Positions 23,317-31,375 of a DNA stretch of 64,000 nt are shown one piece after another. This stretch comes from Heteroscillospira sp050943935 (GTDB taxonomy: Bacteria; Bacillota; Clostridia; Oscillospirales; Oscillospiraceae), in assembly GCA_050943935.1 (NCBI GenBank), contig JBMNQC010000001.1:124001-188000 (forward strand). Reading direction: 5' to 3'. The notes beneath the pieces are model-generated. The model was not told the origin of the DNA and did not search any database. It was given only the letters and a program-made list of their open reading frames with translations. A program made the position numbers and the translations under genes. Position 1 is the stretch's first letter. Each line of letters begins with the position of its first letter.

Positions 23317-23491
23317 TTTTCTCTCCCATCTTGGGCTTGAACTGTTCCCGGTAGCAGAACACGCAGCCGATCCCGTGCCAGTAGGGACAGCCATCGCAGT
23401 GGGAGCCTTTGGGCGGCAGGTTGGGCGGGACGCCCTTGAAGTAGCTCTTTTCTTTCATAAAGTCCTCATAGGGGCTGTTGGTAAACCTCAT
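23306..23491 (-). CDS. Small Cys-rich element protein, 61 aa
   Basis: Contains HCDGCPYWHGIGCVFCYREQ with four Cys in zinc-ribbon spacing. It overlaps the VLP gene start by 11 bp and the CD1107 gene by 4 bp. Probably a small metal-binding accessory of the same operon. Confidence 0.6.
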   Translation of the reverse strand: MRFTNSPYEDFMKEKSYFKGVPPNLPPKGSHCDGCPYWHGIGCVFCYREQFKPKMGEKNEP

Positions 23492-24228
23492 TCTTCACCG
23501 TCCTCGTCCCACGGCGGCCCGTCATCCTCGGGATCGGTTTCGTCATAGTCCTCCGCGCCGTCATACTCGCCGCCGTAGTCCGCCTCGGACTCAGCGGCCC
23601 GCTGCTTCTTGGGACGGTAGATTTTGAAGTACCAGCCAGCGCCGCCGCCAATGACCACCACGGCCAGCGCCAGCAGAAGCATACCGCCGCTGCCCGTGGC
23701 CTTGGGCTGCTCCGGCTCGGGGTCAGGCTCCGGCTCTACCACAGGCGCAGGCTCCGGGGCCTTGCCCTGGCACTCGCTCAGATTGACCGCGCAGACTGTG
23801 CAATCCGTGTTGATAGCACCAACGGCGCATTTATCGGCACAGGAACACTCCGGCAGCTCACCGCCCGCCGCCTGCATCGCCGCCAGCAGGTCAGCCTCGT
23901 CCACCATGTTCAAAAAGTAGGTGTGATACTGCTCGCCGTCCTCGTCGGTGGGTTTGTCGTAGTCGATGACGATGTAAAAGGTATTGCCGCCGCTGGTCTG
24001 CACCGTGATGAACTGCTTGTTGGTGGCCTTATCGTAGAGCAGGTCACGGGTCACAAGGTTGCCGTCCTCGGTAAAGCCCTCGCCGGGGTCAACGGTTTCG
24101 GCGGGCAGCGGCTCCACCGGGTCAAGGCCGGCCCATTCCTCACCGCCCCCGGCGTAGGCCGTGACCGCCATACTACCCATGAGGACGGACACACAAAGCG
24201 TTATCAGCAAAAGCCGCAGTTTTTTCAT
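23488..24228 (-). CDS. CD1107-family (DUF4366) surface protein
   Basis: 246 residues: signal peptide (LLLITLCVSVLMGSMAVTAYAG), the DUF4366 domain (FITVQTSGGNTFYIVIDYDKP...YFLNMVDEADLL), a Cys-rich stretch with six Cys (CSCADKCAVGAINTDCTVCAV), a Pro/Glu spacer, a membrane segment (GGMLLLALAVVVIGGGAGWYF) and an acidic cytoplasmic tail. Membrane-anchored extracellular component of the conjugation apparatus. Confidence 0.85.
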   Translation of the reverse strand: MKKLRLLLITLCVSVLMGSMAVTAYAGGGEEWAGLDPVEPLPAETVDPGEGFTEDGNLVTRDLLYDKATNKQFITVQTSGGNTFYIVIDYDKPTDEDGEQYHTYFLNMVDEADLLAAMQAAGGELPECSCADKCAVGAINTDCTVCAVNLSECQGKAPEPAPVVEPEPDPEPEQPKATGSGGMLLLALAVVVIGGGAGWYFKIYRPKKQRAAESEADYGGEYDGAEDYDETDPEDDGPPWDEDGEE

Positions 24229-24476
24229 TCCGTCACCTCCGCCTGTTCTGTCGGCTTCTGGCCACTGTGACCAGAAGCGCCGCTCCGGAGCTGCTGGAGC
24301 ACCAGCGGCAGATCGGCAAGGGAGATACTCATGCCGCGCACGATCTCCACGATCTCGCTGTTTTCCGCCTCCAGCTTTTTCTGCTCCAATTCTTTAAGCC
24401 GTGCCTGCTGCTCGGCAATTTTGGCCTTGACCTTTTCAATCTCGGCCTCGATCTTTGCGCTTTTCGTAATTGCCAT
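24225..24476 (-). CDS. DUF4315-family coiled-coil protein
   Basis: 83 residues; a long coiled coil (IEAEIEKVKAKIAEQQARLKELEQKKLEAE) then the conserved IVRGMSISLADLPLVL segment. The C-terminus SGASGHSGQKP is encoded by dyad copy 6, an added tail relative to the coiled-coil core. Confidence 0.8.
   Translation of the reverse strand: MAITKSAKIEAEIEKVKAKIAEQQARLKELEQKKLEAENSEIVEIVRGMSISLADLPLVLQQLRSGASGHSGQKPTEQAEVTE
24257..24275. repeat. Element dyad repeat, copy 6
   Basis: TCTGGCCACTGTGACCAGA inside the last codons of the DUF4315 gene, read as SGHSGQ. Confidence 0.9.
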
Positions 24477-24491
24477 ATCAAAAAACCTCCT

Positions 24492-26135
24492 TTACGGTAG
24501 TCGCCCGTAGGCGTAAAGATGGGATTGCCAATAGCTGCTGTTGAGGTTGGCATAGCTGATGGGGTCGCCACAATGGAGCATCCAGCCGTCGCCCACATAG
24601 ATGCCCACATGAGAAATACCCGCTGTGTCATAGGTGCCGACAAAGAACACCAGATCACCGGGCCGGGGGCTGCTCGTCCGGGAACAGATGTTATAAAGGC
24701 CCTGCGCCCCCAGCCGTCCGAAGCTCCAGCCGCATTGATTGTAGACGTAGCTGACGAAGCCGGAGCAGTCAAAGGACGTGGACGGGCTGCTGCCGCCCCA
24801 CACATAGGGGAAACCGAGATATTTTTCCGCTTCTTTCAGAATGGCGGCAAAGATTTCATCATCCAGATAGGACTCCGGGACTTCATGCTCTGGCGGGCGG
24901 TTGGTAATGTATTTTCCGATATAGCCGGACGATGGGAACAGATCGGGCCGGTTTCCCAGCGTGGACATATACAGGGCGTACATGGAAAGCTGCTCCTCGG
25001 ACATCATGTAAACCGGGACGTGGGAGAGATTGAAGTTTTCCAGCGTGACATAGCAGATGTAATAGTTGTACGGCACCTCTACGTCATAGTCGTTGCCCTC
25101 ACTGTCCGTCCGGGTAACGGTACGGTAGCGCACCTCGACAACCACATCCTCAGTCAAAATGTACTGGCGGTCAAAAAGGTCTTGCAGCGTCCCCTGCACC
25201 TCGTCCAACGTCCACGCGCCCTCATGGAGCGCGGAGATCATGGAAATCAGCACATAAGGATCGTGTTCAATGGTGTCGAGGTCAAAATGGTATTCGTCAT
25301 AATCGTGGGTGCGGGTGTAGGTGTCGAGGTAGCGTTGCAGCTCGTCCTCCAGAGCGCAGTAGGCGGCCGCGGCTCCCAGCATATCCGCGTCCTCCGCCTT
25401 ATAGGTGCTGGCGGCGATGGCCGCAAGGGTGCTGTTTCCCACGGACACCATCGAGGACATACACGATTGCAGGGTCAGCACCACCAGCAGGCAGCCCAGC
25501 GCAAGCAGCGTCCCCACGGGATGCCGCTTGACGAACGCCGCCGCTTCCCGGACAAACCGCTCTGTGGCCGATACGGTTTGTTCGGCGGCTTTGGCGGTCT
25601 GCTTGGCGGTTTCCCGCGCTTTGCGCTGATACTCCCGTTTCAGCTTGTGGCGGTGCCATAACCGGGCGGCGGCGCTCTGCGCCTCCGGCTGCTCCTGTGC
25701 AAACTTGCGGGAATGGTAGTCCGCCGTGGCCTTGATGTGCCGGGACTCCGCACGGGCGGCAGCCTTGGCCGGGTGCTCCCGGATGGCCCTGCGTACCTTG
25801 TGCCGCCCATAGTGCAGCGCGGCCTCGCCGGAACGCTCCACAAAATGGCCGCCCTCCACGCCTACATTGTCGCGTTCCTCCTGATACACCTTTCCATGCA
25901 GAAAAGTGTGGGTTTCGTGTCCGGCAATCCGGGCGATCCGCTTGATGGGGCCGGGCTTTTTCGGCGGCTTCTGCTTTGCCAGCCTTTCACGGGCCTTGTT
26001 CAGCCGTTCCTCCCGGCTCTCCATGCGGAGCTTGGACTTGTGGAGCTTGGCCTGTTCGCTGTCGGTATGGAACTTCTGGCCACCGTGACCAGAAGCAGCC
26101 CCGCCCTCGGGCGGCTTATTCTGTCTGTTTTCCAT
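24492..26135 (-). CDS. CD1108-family conjugal cell-wall hydrolase
   Basis: 547 residues. Basic N-terminal cytoplasmic part of about 210 residues, one membrane segment (VGTLLALGCLLVVLTLQSCMSS), an extracellular lysozyme-like middle part, and a C-terminal NlpC/P60 domain: YVWGGSSPSTSFDCSGFVSYVYNQ holds the catalytic Cys, GISHVGIYVGDGWMLHCG the His region. Cuts peptidoglycan to open a path for the transfer channel. The N-terminus ASGHGGQK is encoded by dyad copy 7. Confidence 0.9.
   Translation of the reverse strand: MENRQNKPPEGGAASGHGGQKFHTDSEQAKLHKSKLRMESREERLNKARERLAKQKPPKKPGPIKRIARIAGHETHTFLHGKVYQEERDNVGVEGGHFVERSGEAALHYGRHKVRRAIREHPAKAAARAESRHIKATADYHSRKFAQEQPEAQSAAARLWHRHKLKREYQRKARETAKQTAKAAEQTVSATERFVREAAAFVKRHPVGTLLALGCLLVVLTLQSCMSSMVSVGNSTLAAIAASTYKAEDADMLGAAAAYCALEDELQRYLDTYTRTHDYDEYHFDLDTIEHDPYVLISMISALHEGAWTLDEVQGTLQDLFDRQYILTEDVVVEVRYRTVTRTDSEGNDYDVEVPYNYYICYVTLENFNLSHVPVYMMSEEQLSMYALYMSTLGNRPDLFPSSGYIGKYITNRPPEHEVPESYLDDEIFAAILKEAEKYLGFPYVWGGSSPSTSFDCSGFVSYVYNQCGWSFGRLGAQGLYNICSRTSSPRPGDLVFFVGTYDTAGISHVGIYVGDGWMLHCGDPISYANLNSSYWQSHLYAYGRLP
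26075..26093. repeat. Element dyad repeat, copy 7
   Basis: TCTGGCCACCGTGACCAGA in the first codons of the CD1108 gene, read as SGHGGQ. Confidence 0.9.
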
Positions 26136-28479
26136 TGGCAGCGTCCTCCGGCTTGGTAGTCAGCAGGTCGTAGATCTCGCCACGGGGGAAGCGGTCAACA
26201 AACGGGATGGTGACGCTGCCATAGAACAGCAGGCCCTCGCCGGAGTTGGACTGCGTGATATACGATAGCTGGTGCTCTGAAATACCGATCTGCTTGGCAA
26301 GAATGGCGCGGTCACTCTGCGCCTGCGACAGCAGGATCATAAAATCCGTGTTGTCCAGAATGTTCTCGATCTCCCGGCTGGCCAGTAGGTCTTTCACGTT
26401 CTGCGTCAGGGCCGAGGGGACGCAGCCCTGTTTGCGGAGCATCTTCCAGACGGTCACGAAGTAGCTGGCGGTCAGCGGATCGCGGAGCAGGATATGGAAC
26501 TCGTCAAAATAGCACCATGTCGCCACGCCGTTTTTGAAGTTGGTTCCCACCGCAGAGGTGACAAAGTCGTTGGTGATGTGCATGGCGATCTTGCGGAGAT
26601 TTTCGCCCATACCTTTCAGCACGAAGCATACCACGCGGGAATTGAGGTTGACGTTGGTGGGGTGGTTAAAGAGATTGAGGGAGCCTGTGCAGTAAAGCTC
26701 CAGCGCCGTTGCGATCCGCTTGGCCTCCGGCTCCGGCTGGCGCAGCAGCTCCTCATACAAATCTTGGAGCAGCGGCGTTTTGGCCGTTTCCAGCCCCAGC
26801 GCCATCTCCCGGTACACCTGACGCACACAGCGGTCAATGACGGTTTTCTCGATGGGCTGCAAACCGTCCCGGCCTCCCACCACCAGCTCACACAGCGACA
26901 GCAGAAAATCCGCTTTCAGGGACAGGGGGCTGTCCCCGCCGCCCATGTCCATCTGAACATCCATCGGGGAAATGTGGTTGGGGCTGTCCGGCGCGATCTC
27001 GATGACCTGACCGCCCAGCCGTTCCACCAGCGGAGCATATTCGCCCATCGGGTCAACCACGATGATGCGATCCTGCGGGATGGCAAGAAAGACGTTCAGC
27101 AATTCACGCTTGGCGGCAAAGCTCTTGCCGCTGCCCGTGGAGCCGAGGTATAAGCCATTGGCGGATTTCAGCTTTTTGCGGTCAGCCATGATGACGTTAT
27201 GGGATAGGGCGTTCATGCCGTAGTAGAGGGACGGGCCATCCATGCGAAGCTCCCTCGTCATAAAGGGAACGAAGATGGCCGTGGAGCTGGTGGTCATGCC
27301 GCGCTGAATTTCAATGCCGTTGTAGCCGAGGGCCAGCGAGGACATATAGCCCTGCTCCTGCTGCCAGTCCAGCCGCTTGACGACGCAGTTATATTTCTGT
27401 GCGATGCCGTTCACGGTGAAAATGTCGTTTTCCAGCCGCTCCCGCGTGGGGGCGGTGTTGACGATCAGGAACGTCAAAAGAAACATTCGCTCGTTGCGGC
27501 TTTGCAGGTCGGCCAGCAGCTCGGCGGCATCCTTGGAAAAGGTGACGAGATCGGGCGGGAGAATGTCAGGATCATATCCGGCGCGGGTAGCCTTGCGCTG
27601 CTCCTCCACTTTCATCTTGTCAATGTCGGAGATTTTACCCTTGACCGTTTTAATGGCCTTGACCTGATCCACCGTCTGAATGTGCATGGTAACGGTCAGC
27701 TCGGCATCCAGCTCCAAAATCTCCAACAGCAGCTTGTCCGACAGCTCCGACGCCATGATCTGCAAATAGGACGCCGCGCCCCATGTCTGGCCCACGCGGA
27801 ATGAACGGCTCTGGCGGAAGTCGAAGCTGGCCGGCACGATAAAGTCTTTCGTCCCCATACCCGTATGGGCGATGTCCGCCCACCTGAAGCGGAATGGCTC
27901 CCGGCTGCCGGGGTGAAGCTGGCCGTGCAGCAGGGCCAGACGCTCCCGCCCGTCGAGGGGCTGGCTCTGTACCCCCAGCCGCTTAAAGTTGCCGATTACG
28001 TCCGCCTCTACACGTTCCAGACGGGGACGGGCGGCGGCCACATTTTCAGCGGGGATGCAAAAGGTGACGTACTTGGCCCGTTCGATACCGTTGTTGCTTT
28101 TGGCGATCTGGTTTTTCAGCATCCCCGTGTATTCCGTGCGGACGCTGTTGAAGCGGTCATCCGCCTCGGAGATATTCACCTTGTAGCGGCTCCCGGAGCG
28201 GCTGCGGCGGTTGACAAAGGAAAGCTGGAACGGCAGCGAACTGTCAAAATAATTCAGCCATGAACTCCAGCCGCCGAAAATGGCCGCCTGATCCTCGGCG
28301 GACGCAACGGAATAGTTGATGTCCTCATATTCCAGCGTTTTTGTGTAGACACCGCCGGGGAGCTGACAAATACCGTCTGGCAGCATCCGCACATAGGGAA
28401 TGGTCTGCTGGGCCGATATGGTCGCCGGACGATTACCGGCCCGCGTCAGGCTTTTTGACTTCTTGGGGCTTTTGCTCAA
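26116..28479 (-). CDS. VirB4/TraE-type conjugation ATPase
   Basis: 787 residues from a TTG at 28479 placed 6 nt after AGGAGG; the longer frame to 28500 has no better start. Walker A GSTGSGKSFAAKR, Walker B-like RIIVVDPMGEY, and C-terminal YFDEFHILLRDP and TQNVKDLLASREIENILDN segments define the VirB4 family. Powers assembly of and transport through the type IV secretion channel. Confidence 0.93.
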   Translation of the reverse strand: MSKSPKKSKSLTRAGNRPATISAQQTIPYVRMLPDGICQLPGGVYTKTLEYEDINYSVASAEDQAAIFGGWSSWLNYFDSSLPFQLSFVNRRSRSGSRYKVNISEADDRFNSVRTEYTGMLKNQIAKSNNGIERAKYVTFCIPAENVAAARPRLERVEADVIGNFKRLGVQSQPLDGRERLALLHGQLHPGSREPFRFRWADIAHTGMGTKDFIVPASFDFRQSRSFRVGQTWGAASYLQIMASELSDKLLLEILELDAELTVTMHIQTVDQVKAIKTVKGKISDIDKMKVEEQRKATRAGYDPDILPPDLVTFSKDAAELLADLQSRNERMFLLTFLIVNTAPTRERLENDIFTVNGIAQKYNCVVKRLDWQQEQGYMSSLALGYNGIEIQRGMTTSSTAIFVPFMTRELRMDGPSLYYGMNALSHNVIMADRKKLKSANGLYLGSTGSGKSFAAKRELLNVFLAIPQDRIIVVDPMGEYAPLVERLGGQVIEIAPDSPNHISPMDVQMDMGGGDSPLSLKADFLLSLCELVVGGRDGLQPIEKTVIDRCVRQVYREMALGLETAKTPLLQDLYEELLRQPEPEAKRIATALELYCTGSLNLFNHPTNVNLNSRVVCFVLKGMGENLRKIAMHITNDFVTSAVGTNFKNGVATWCYFDEFHILLRDPLTASYFVTVWKMLRKQGCVPSALTQNVKDLLASREIENILDNTDFMILLSQAQSDRAILAKQIGISEHQLSYITQSNSGEGLLFYGSVTIPFVDRFPRGEIYDLLTTKPEDAANGKQTE

Positions 28480-28813
28480 GTGTGACCTCCTTTCCCGCAA
28501 ACGGGGCGTAGATATTCTGCGTCTGATAGGGCCTCACACCGGGCCGCAGGAACTTGGCCCGGATGATATTCCGGGCCACCTTTTCAAAGGGCAGGCCATC
28601 ACGCTCATACATCGCCATGAAAAAGGCCGGGAGCATGAGCGCGATCATCAGGAACATCGCCCCGGTGCCGCCCAGCGCGTGACGGGTCAGCAGATACACG
28701 GGGATACCCACGGCAGCCGCGCCGCCGAAGCAGATAAGCTGGCGGCGGGTGAGGTTAAAGGCAATTTTCGTCTTGATCTTGGAAAGATCGTTGGGAACAT
28801 TCACATAGGGCAA
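28433..28813 (-). CDS. PrgI-family membrane protein
   Basis: 126 residues; PYVNVPNDLSKIKTKIAFNLTRRQLICFG is the PrgI signature, followed by two membrane segments (AAAVGIPVYLLTRHAL, AMFLMIALMLPAFFMAMY). Starts with TTG 7 nt after AAAGGAGG. VirB3-like component encoded directly before VirB4, overlapping it by 47 bp. Confidence 0.9.
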   Translation of the reverse strand: MPYVNVPNDLSKIKTKIAFNLTRRQLICFGGAAAVGIPVYLLTRHALGGTGAMFLMIALMLPAFFMAMYERDGLPFEKVARNIIRAKFLRPGVRPYQTQNIYAPFAGKEVTLEQKPQEVKKPDAGR

Positions 28814-29391
28814 GTAACGTCCTCCTTTCCGCTATCTTCTGGCCACTGTGACCAGAGGCCCGCTGTCGGCTCCACCTCGTTGCCCCACACGTCCCAGCCG
28901 GGAGGGGTCTGCCGTGCGAACAGCTCCACGCGGGGCCTGTCGCCCATGAGGGCAACGATCTTGTCCCGCGTTTCATCCGGCTTTTTGCTGTGGGCCTCGA
29001 TGGGCGAAATGATAAACTGGTGAATGTCGGCGGCCTGCCGCTTGGGGTGTCCCTTGGTCGCCAGCAGGCAAACCTCGGCGTTGGCCCGCGTCCAGAAGCC
29101 CAGCCCATAAAACCAGCTATCCGCTTTTTTGTTCTTTTTGAGCCAGACAAAAGCGACGCTTTTATAGTTGAAGCCCCACGCACGGATGAGCCGCAGGGCC
29201 TCCGGGAGTTGGGGAAAGGTCGCCCACATGAAAAGGGCGCTGTCCTTGGCCGCAAGCTCGGCCACAGGCAGCGCGCACAATTCATCAATGCTCATGGTGG
29301 GGTAATGGTTTTCCGCCGCCCCCTGCACTTTCTTTGCGGAGTAGCGCCACGGGGGATCGGCGTAAATAATTTCGTAGGTTCCTGTCATCAT
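28801..29391 (-). CDS. MT-A70-family adenine methyltransferase
   Basis: 196 residues; IIYADPPWRY is the DPPW catalytic motif, followed by ALFMWATFPQLPEALRLIRAWGF and the KGHPKR region, a compact MT-A70-type N6-adenine methyltransferase. Its 3' end contains dyad copy 8. Overlaps the second methyltransferase by ATGA. May protect element DNA from host restriction together with ArdA. Confidence 0.88.
   Translation of the reverse strand: MMTGTYEIIYADPPWRYSAKKVQGAAENHYPTMSIDELCALPVAELAAKDSALFMWATFPQLPEALRLIRAWGFNYKSVAFVWLKKNKKADSWFYGLGFWTRANAEVCLLATKGHPKRQAADIHQFIISPIEAHSKKPDETRDKIVALMGDRPRVELFARQTPPGWDVWGNEVEPTAGLWSQWPEDSGKEDVTCPM
28838..28856. repeat. Element dyad repeat, copy 8
   Basis: TCTGGCCACTGTGACCAGA near the 3' end of the MT-A70 gene, read there in another frame as QWPED. 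Confidence 0.9.
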
Positions 29392-30173
29392 TCTCCTTTC
29401 CTGCCAGATGCCACAGCCTCCCGCGCCCGCCGGATGCGCTCCGTGGCGGGGCCGTAAAAGGCCGGGGCGGTTTCAAAGCAGACGAAGCGGCGGCCTGTGT
29501 TCAGCGCGGCCACGGCAGTTGTGCCGGAGCCAGCGCAGATGTCTACCACCACCTCGCCGGGACGTGTGTAGGTGCGGATCAGGTACTCGCACAGGGCCAC
29601 GGGCTTCTGCGTGGGATGTACCGTCGTTGTCACCGTGGGGAACGCCAGCACATTCCCCGGAAAGCGCCGCCCATCGGACTCCCCGCTGGTGCGTTCAAAC
29701 TTTCCGTAGTTGGGGCTGCTCCCGCTGAAACGGTGGATTTTCTTGTACGGCTTGCCCTGTTCAAACTGCGGGAAATAGGCCGGGGACTTCTGGTAGAACA
29801 CCAGAATGTTCTCCGTCTTTTTCAGCGGAGCGCGGCGGGCATTGAGAAAACCCGTGCAGCGGCTTTTGTACCATACCCACTCATAACGGAGCATGGCGAG
29901 GTTGGACGCGCCCAGCACCTTGTCATAGGGACATTGTGCGAAAAACAGCACCGCGCCCTCCGGCTTGACGGCCCATTTCACCGCCTCCCACAGCTCCGGG
30001 AGCGGCAGCGGCACATCCCAAAAGTTCCGGGTCGTGCCGTAGGGCGGATCGGTCAGAAGCATATCCACGCTATGCTTCGGCAGGGAGCGCAGGCCCTCAA
30101 TGCCGTCGGAGAGGTGCAGGCCCTCCGGGATCGGCCTCTGGCCACCGTGACCAGAAGCGGCGGTATCAGCGAT
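29388..30173 (-). CDS. DNA (N4/N6) methyltransferase, probable ATC start
   Basis: About 261 residues. MLLTDPPYGTTRNFWD is the DPPY catalytic motif; VHPTQKPVALCEYLIRTYTRPGEVVVDICAGSGTTAVAAL carries the AdoMet-binding FxGxG-like motif in beta-class order. The GTG at 30068 is too late: the conserved LHLSDGIEGLRSLPKHSVD leader is coded upstream. The only site with a ribosome signal is an ATC at 30173, 7 nt after AAAGG. Dyad copy 9 codes part of the N-terminus (SGHGGQ). Confidence 0.82.
   Translation of the reverse strand: MADTAASGHGGQRPIPEGLHLSDGIEGLRSLPKHSVDMLLTDPPYGTTRNFWDVPLPLPELWEAVKWAVKPEGAVLFFAQCPYDKVLGASNLAMLRYEWVWYKSRCTGFLNARRAPLKKTENILVFYQKSPAYFPQFEQGKPYKKIHRFSGSSPNYGKFERTSGESDGRRFPGNVLAFPTVTTTVHPTQKPVALCEYLIRTYTRPGEVVVDICAGSGTTAVAALNTGRRFVCFETAPAFYGPATERIRRAREAVASGRKGE
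30137..30155. repeat. Element dyad repeat, copy 9
   Basis: TCTGGCCACCGTGACCAGA within the 5' end of the methyltransferase gene. Confidence 0.9.
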
Positions 30174-30191
30174 AAAATCACCTTTCCTTTC

Positions 30192-31058
30192 TCAATGGGC
30201 GCTGAAGATGCTTTTGGAGATCGTCCCGGTTTTCATCAGCATGAAGCACAGAAGCACCGTATAGCCGATACAGCCCCAAATCGCGCCGATGGGATCTCCG
30301 CTTGTGGCGATCCCCTGAATGAGCACCGCATAGATCGCCACGCAGACAAGGATCAGCATACCCTGAAAGCCCACGGCAAACAGGGAGCGCAGATAATTCT
30401 GGCCCATCGCGCCAAGCTCCCGGTTGGAGAGCGTCGCCACGGGGATGGGGGCTAAACTGGTCAGCAGATATATCTCGATCATGCGGCCATATACGATCAC
30501 GAAAATAAAAATGTTCAGCGCCAGCATGGTAAACTTAATGAGGAACGATTGCAGAAACAGGCCCAGCAGAGGGCCAAGCTCCATCATTTCAAGGGTCATT
30601 TCCAGATCGGCCAGCATATCCGGCGTGATGTCAGTTGCGCCTGTGACGATGCCCGCCGCGCTTGCGATTACGCTTTGGGACACGTCAAAGACTGCCATGA
30701 CGATATTGAACGTGTTGGACAGGATCAGGATGGCACAAGTGGTTTTGAATACCCATTTGTAGATATTCGCCACGTCGAACTCGTGCATATTGTTCTTTTC
30801 CAGTATCATCTGGATCAGCTCATAGGTGGCAACGAAGGTCAGGATCAATCCGGCAATCGGCAATATCACCGTTTCGGAAAGCTGCCGTATCAGGGAGAAC
30901 ACCCCGGCGTTCCATGCCGCCGGGGTAGTCCCCACCTGTACGGATATTTCCCCGACGCGGGTATTCACCGTGTCAAACAGCCCCTCGAGGTTTCCCATGA
31001 TGCCCTCGATCAAAAGCCCTTTGAGCCATTCCGTGATCCATTCGGTGAGAATACCCAT
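30192..31058 (-). CDS. VirB6/TrbL-like channel protein (CD1112 family)
   Basis: 288 residues with about six membrane segments (ETVILPIAGLILTFVATYELI, TTCAILILSNTFNIVMAVF, LLGLFLQSFLIKFTMLALNIFIFVIVYG and others). The polytopic layout and position between Maff2 and the methyltransferases match the VirB6-like CD1112 family that forms the inner-membrane pore. Confidence 0.88.
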   Translation of the reverse strand: MGILTEWITEWLKGLLIEGIMGNLEGLFDTVNTRVGEISVQVGTTPAAWNAGVFSLIRQLSETVILPIAGLILTFVATYELIQMILEKNNMHEFDVANIYKWVFKTTCAILILSNTFNIVMAVFDVSQSVIASAAGIVTGATDITPDMLADLEMTLEMMELGPLLGLFLQSFLIKFTMLALNIFIFVIVYGRMIEIYLLTSLAPIPVATLSNRELGAMGQNYLRSLFAVGFQGMLILVCVAIYAVLIQGIATSGDPIGAIWGCIGYTVLLCFMLMKTGTISKSIFSAH

Positions 31059-31070
31059 CGGCAGCTGCCC

Positions 31071-31283
31071 TTAAAACAGGGTAGACAGCAGAGGGATCAG
31101 GGTCGTGCCCAGCACGATGATGCCGCCGCCCGCCATGAGCTGCTTGATGCCCTGGCTTTTGGCCGCTGCGTTATCCGAGCCGTAGCCCTCCAGCAGATTG
31201 ACCACGCCCCACACGGCAAGGCCAGCGCCCAGCGCCACGACGAGAGTTTGCAGGGTAGTAACGGCAGAAGCAAAAAACTGCAT
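31071..31283 (-). CDS. Maff2-family small membrane protein
   Basis: 70 residues, two hydrophobic segments (LQTLVVALGAGLAVWGVVNLLEG and QLMAGGGIIVLGTTLIPLLS). The family occupies the VirB2 pilin-like position in clostridial conjugation modules. GGAGG precedes the ATG. Confidence 0.88.
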   Translation of the reverse strand: MQFFASAVTTLQTLVVALGAGLAVWGVVNLLEGYGSDNAAAKSQGIKQLMAGGGIIVLGTTLIPLLSTLF

Positions 31284-31354
31284 AAGTCCTCCATTTCTCC
31301 GGGGGCAACGCCCCGGCCATGAAAAAAGCCGCCATTTCTGGCGGCAGCTACTCC

Positions 31355-31373
31355 TCTGGCCACCGTGACCAGA
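31355..31373. repeat. Element dyad repeat, copy 10
   Basis: TCTGGCCACCGTGACCAGA 3 bp beyond the VirD4 stop codon. Confidence 0.9.
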
Positions 31374-31375
31374 GG

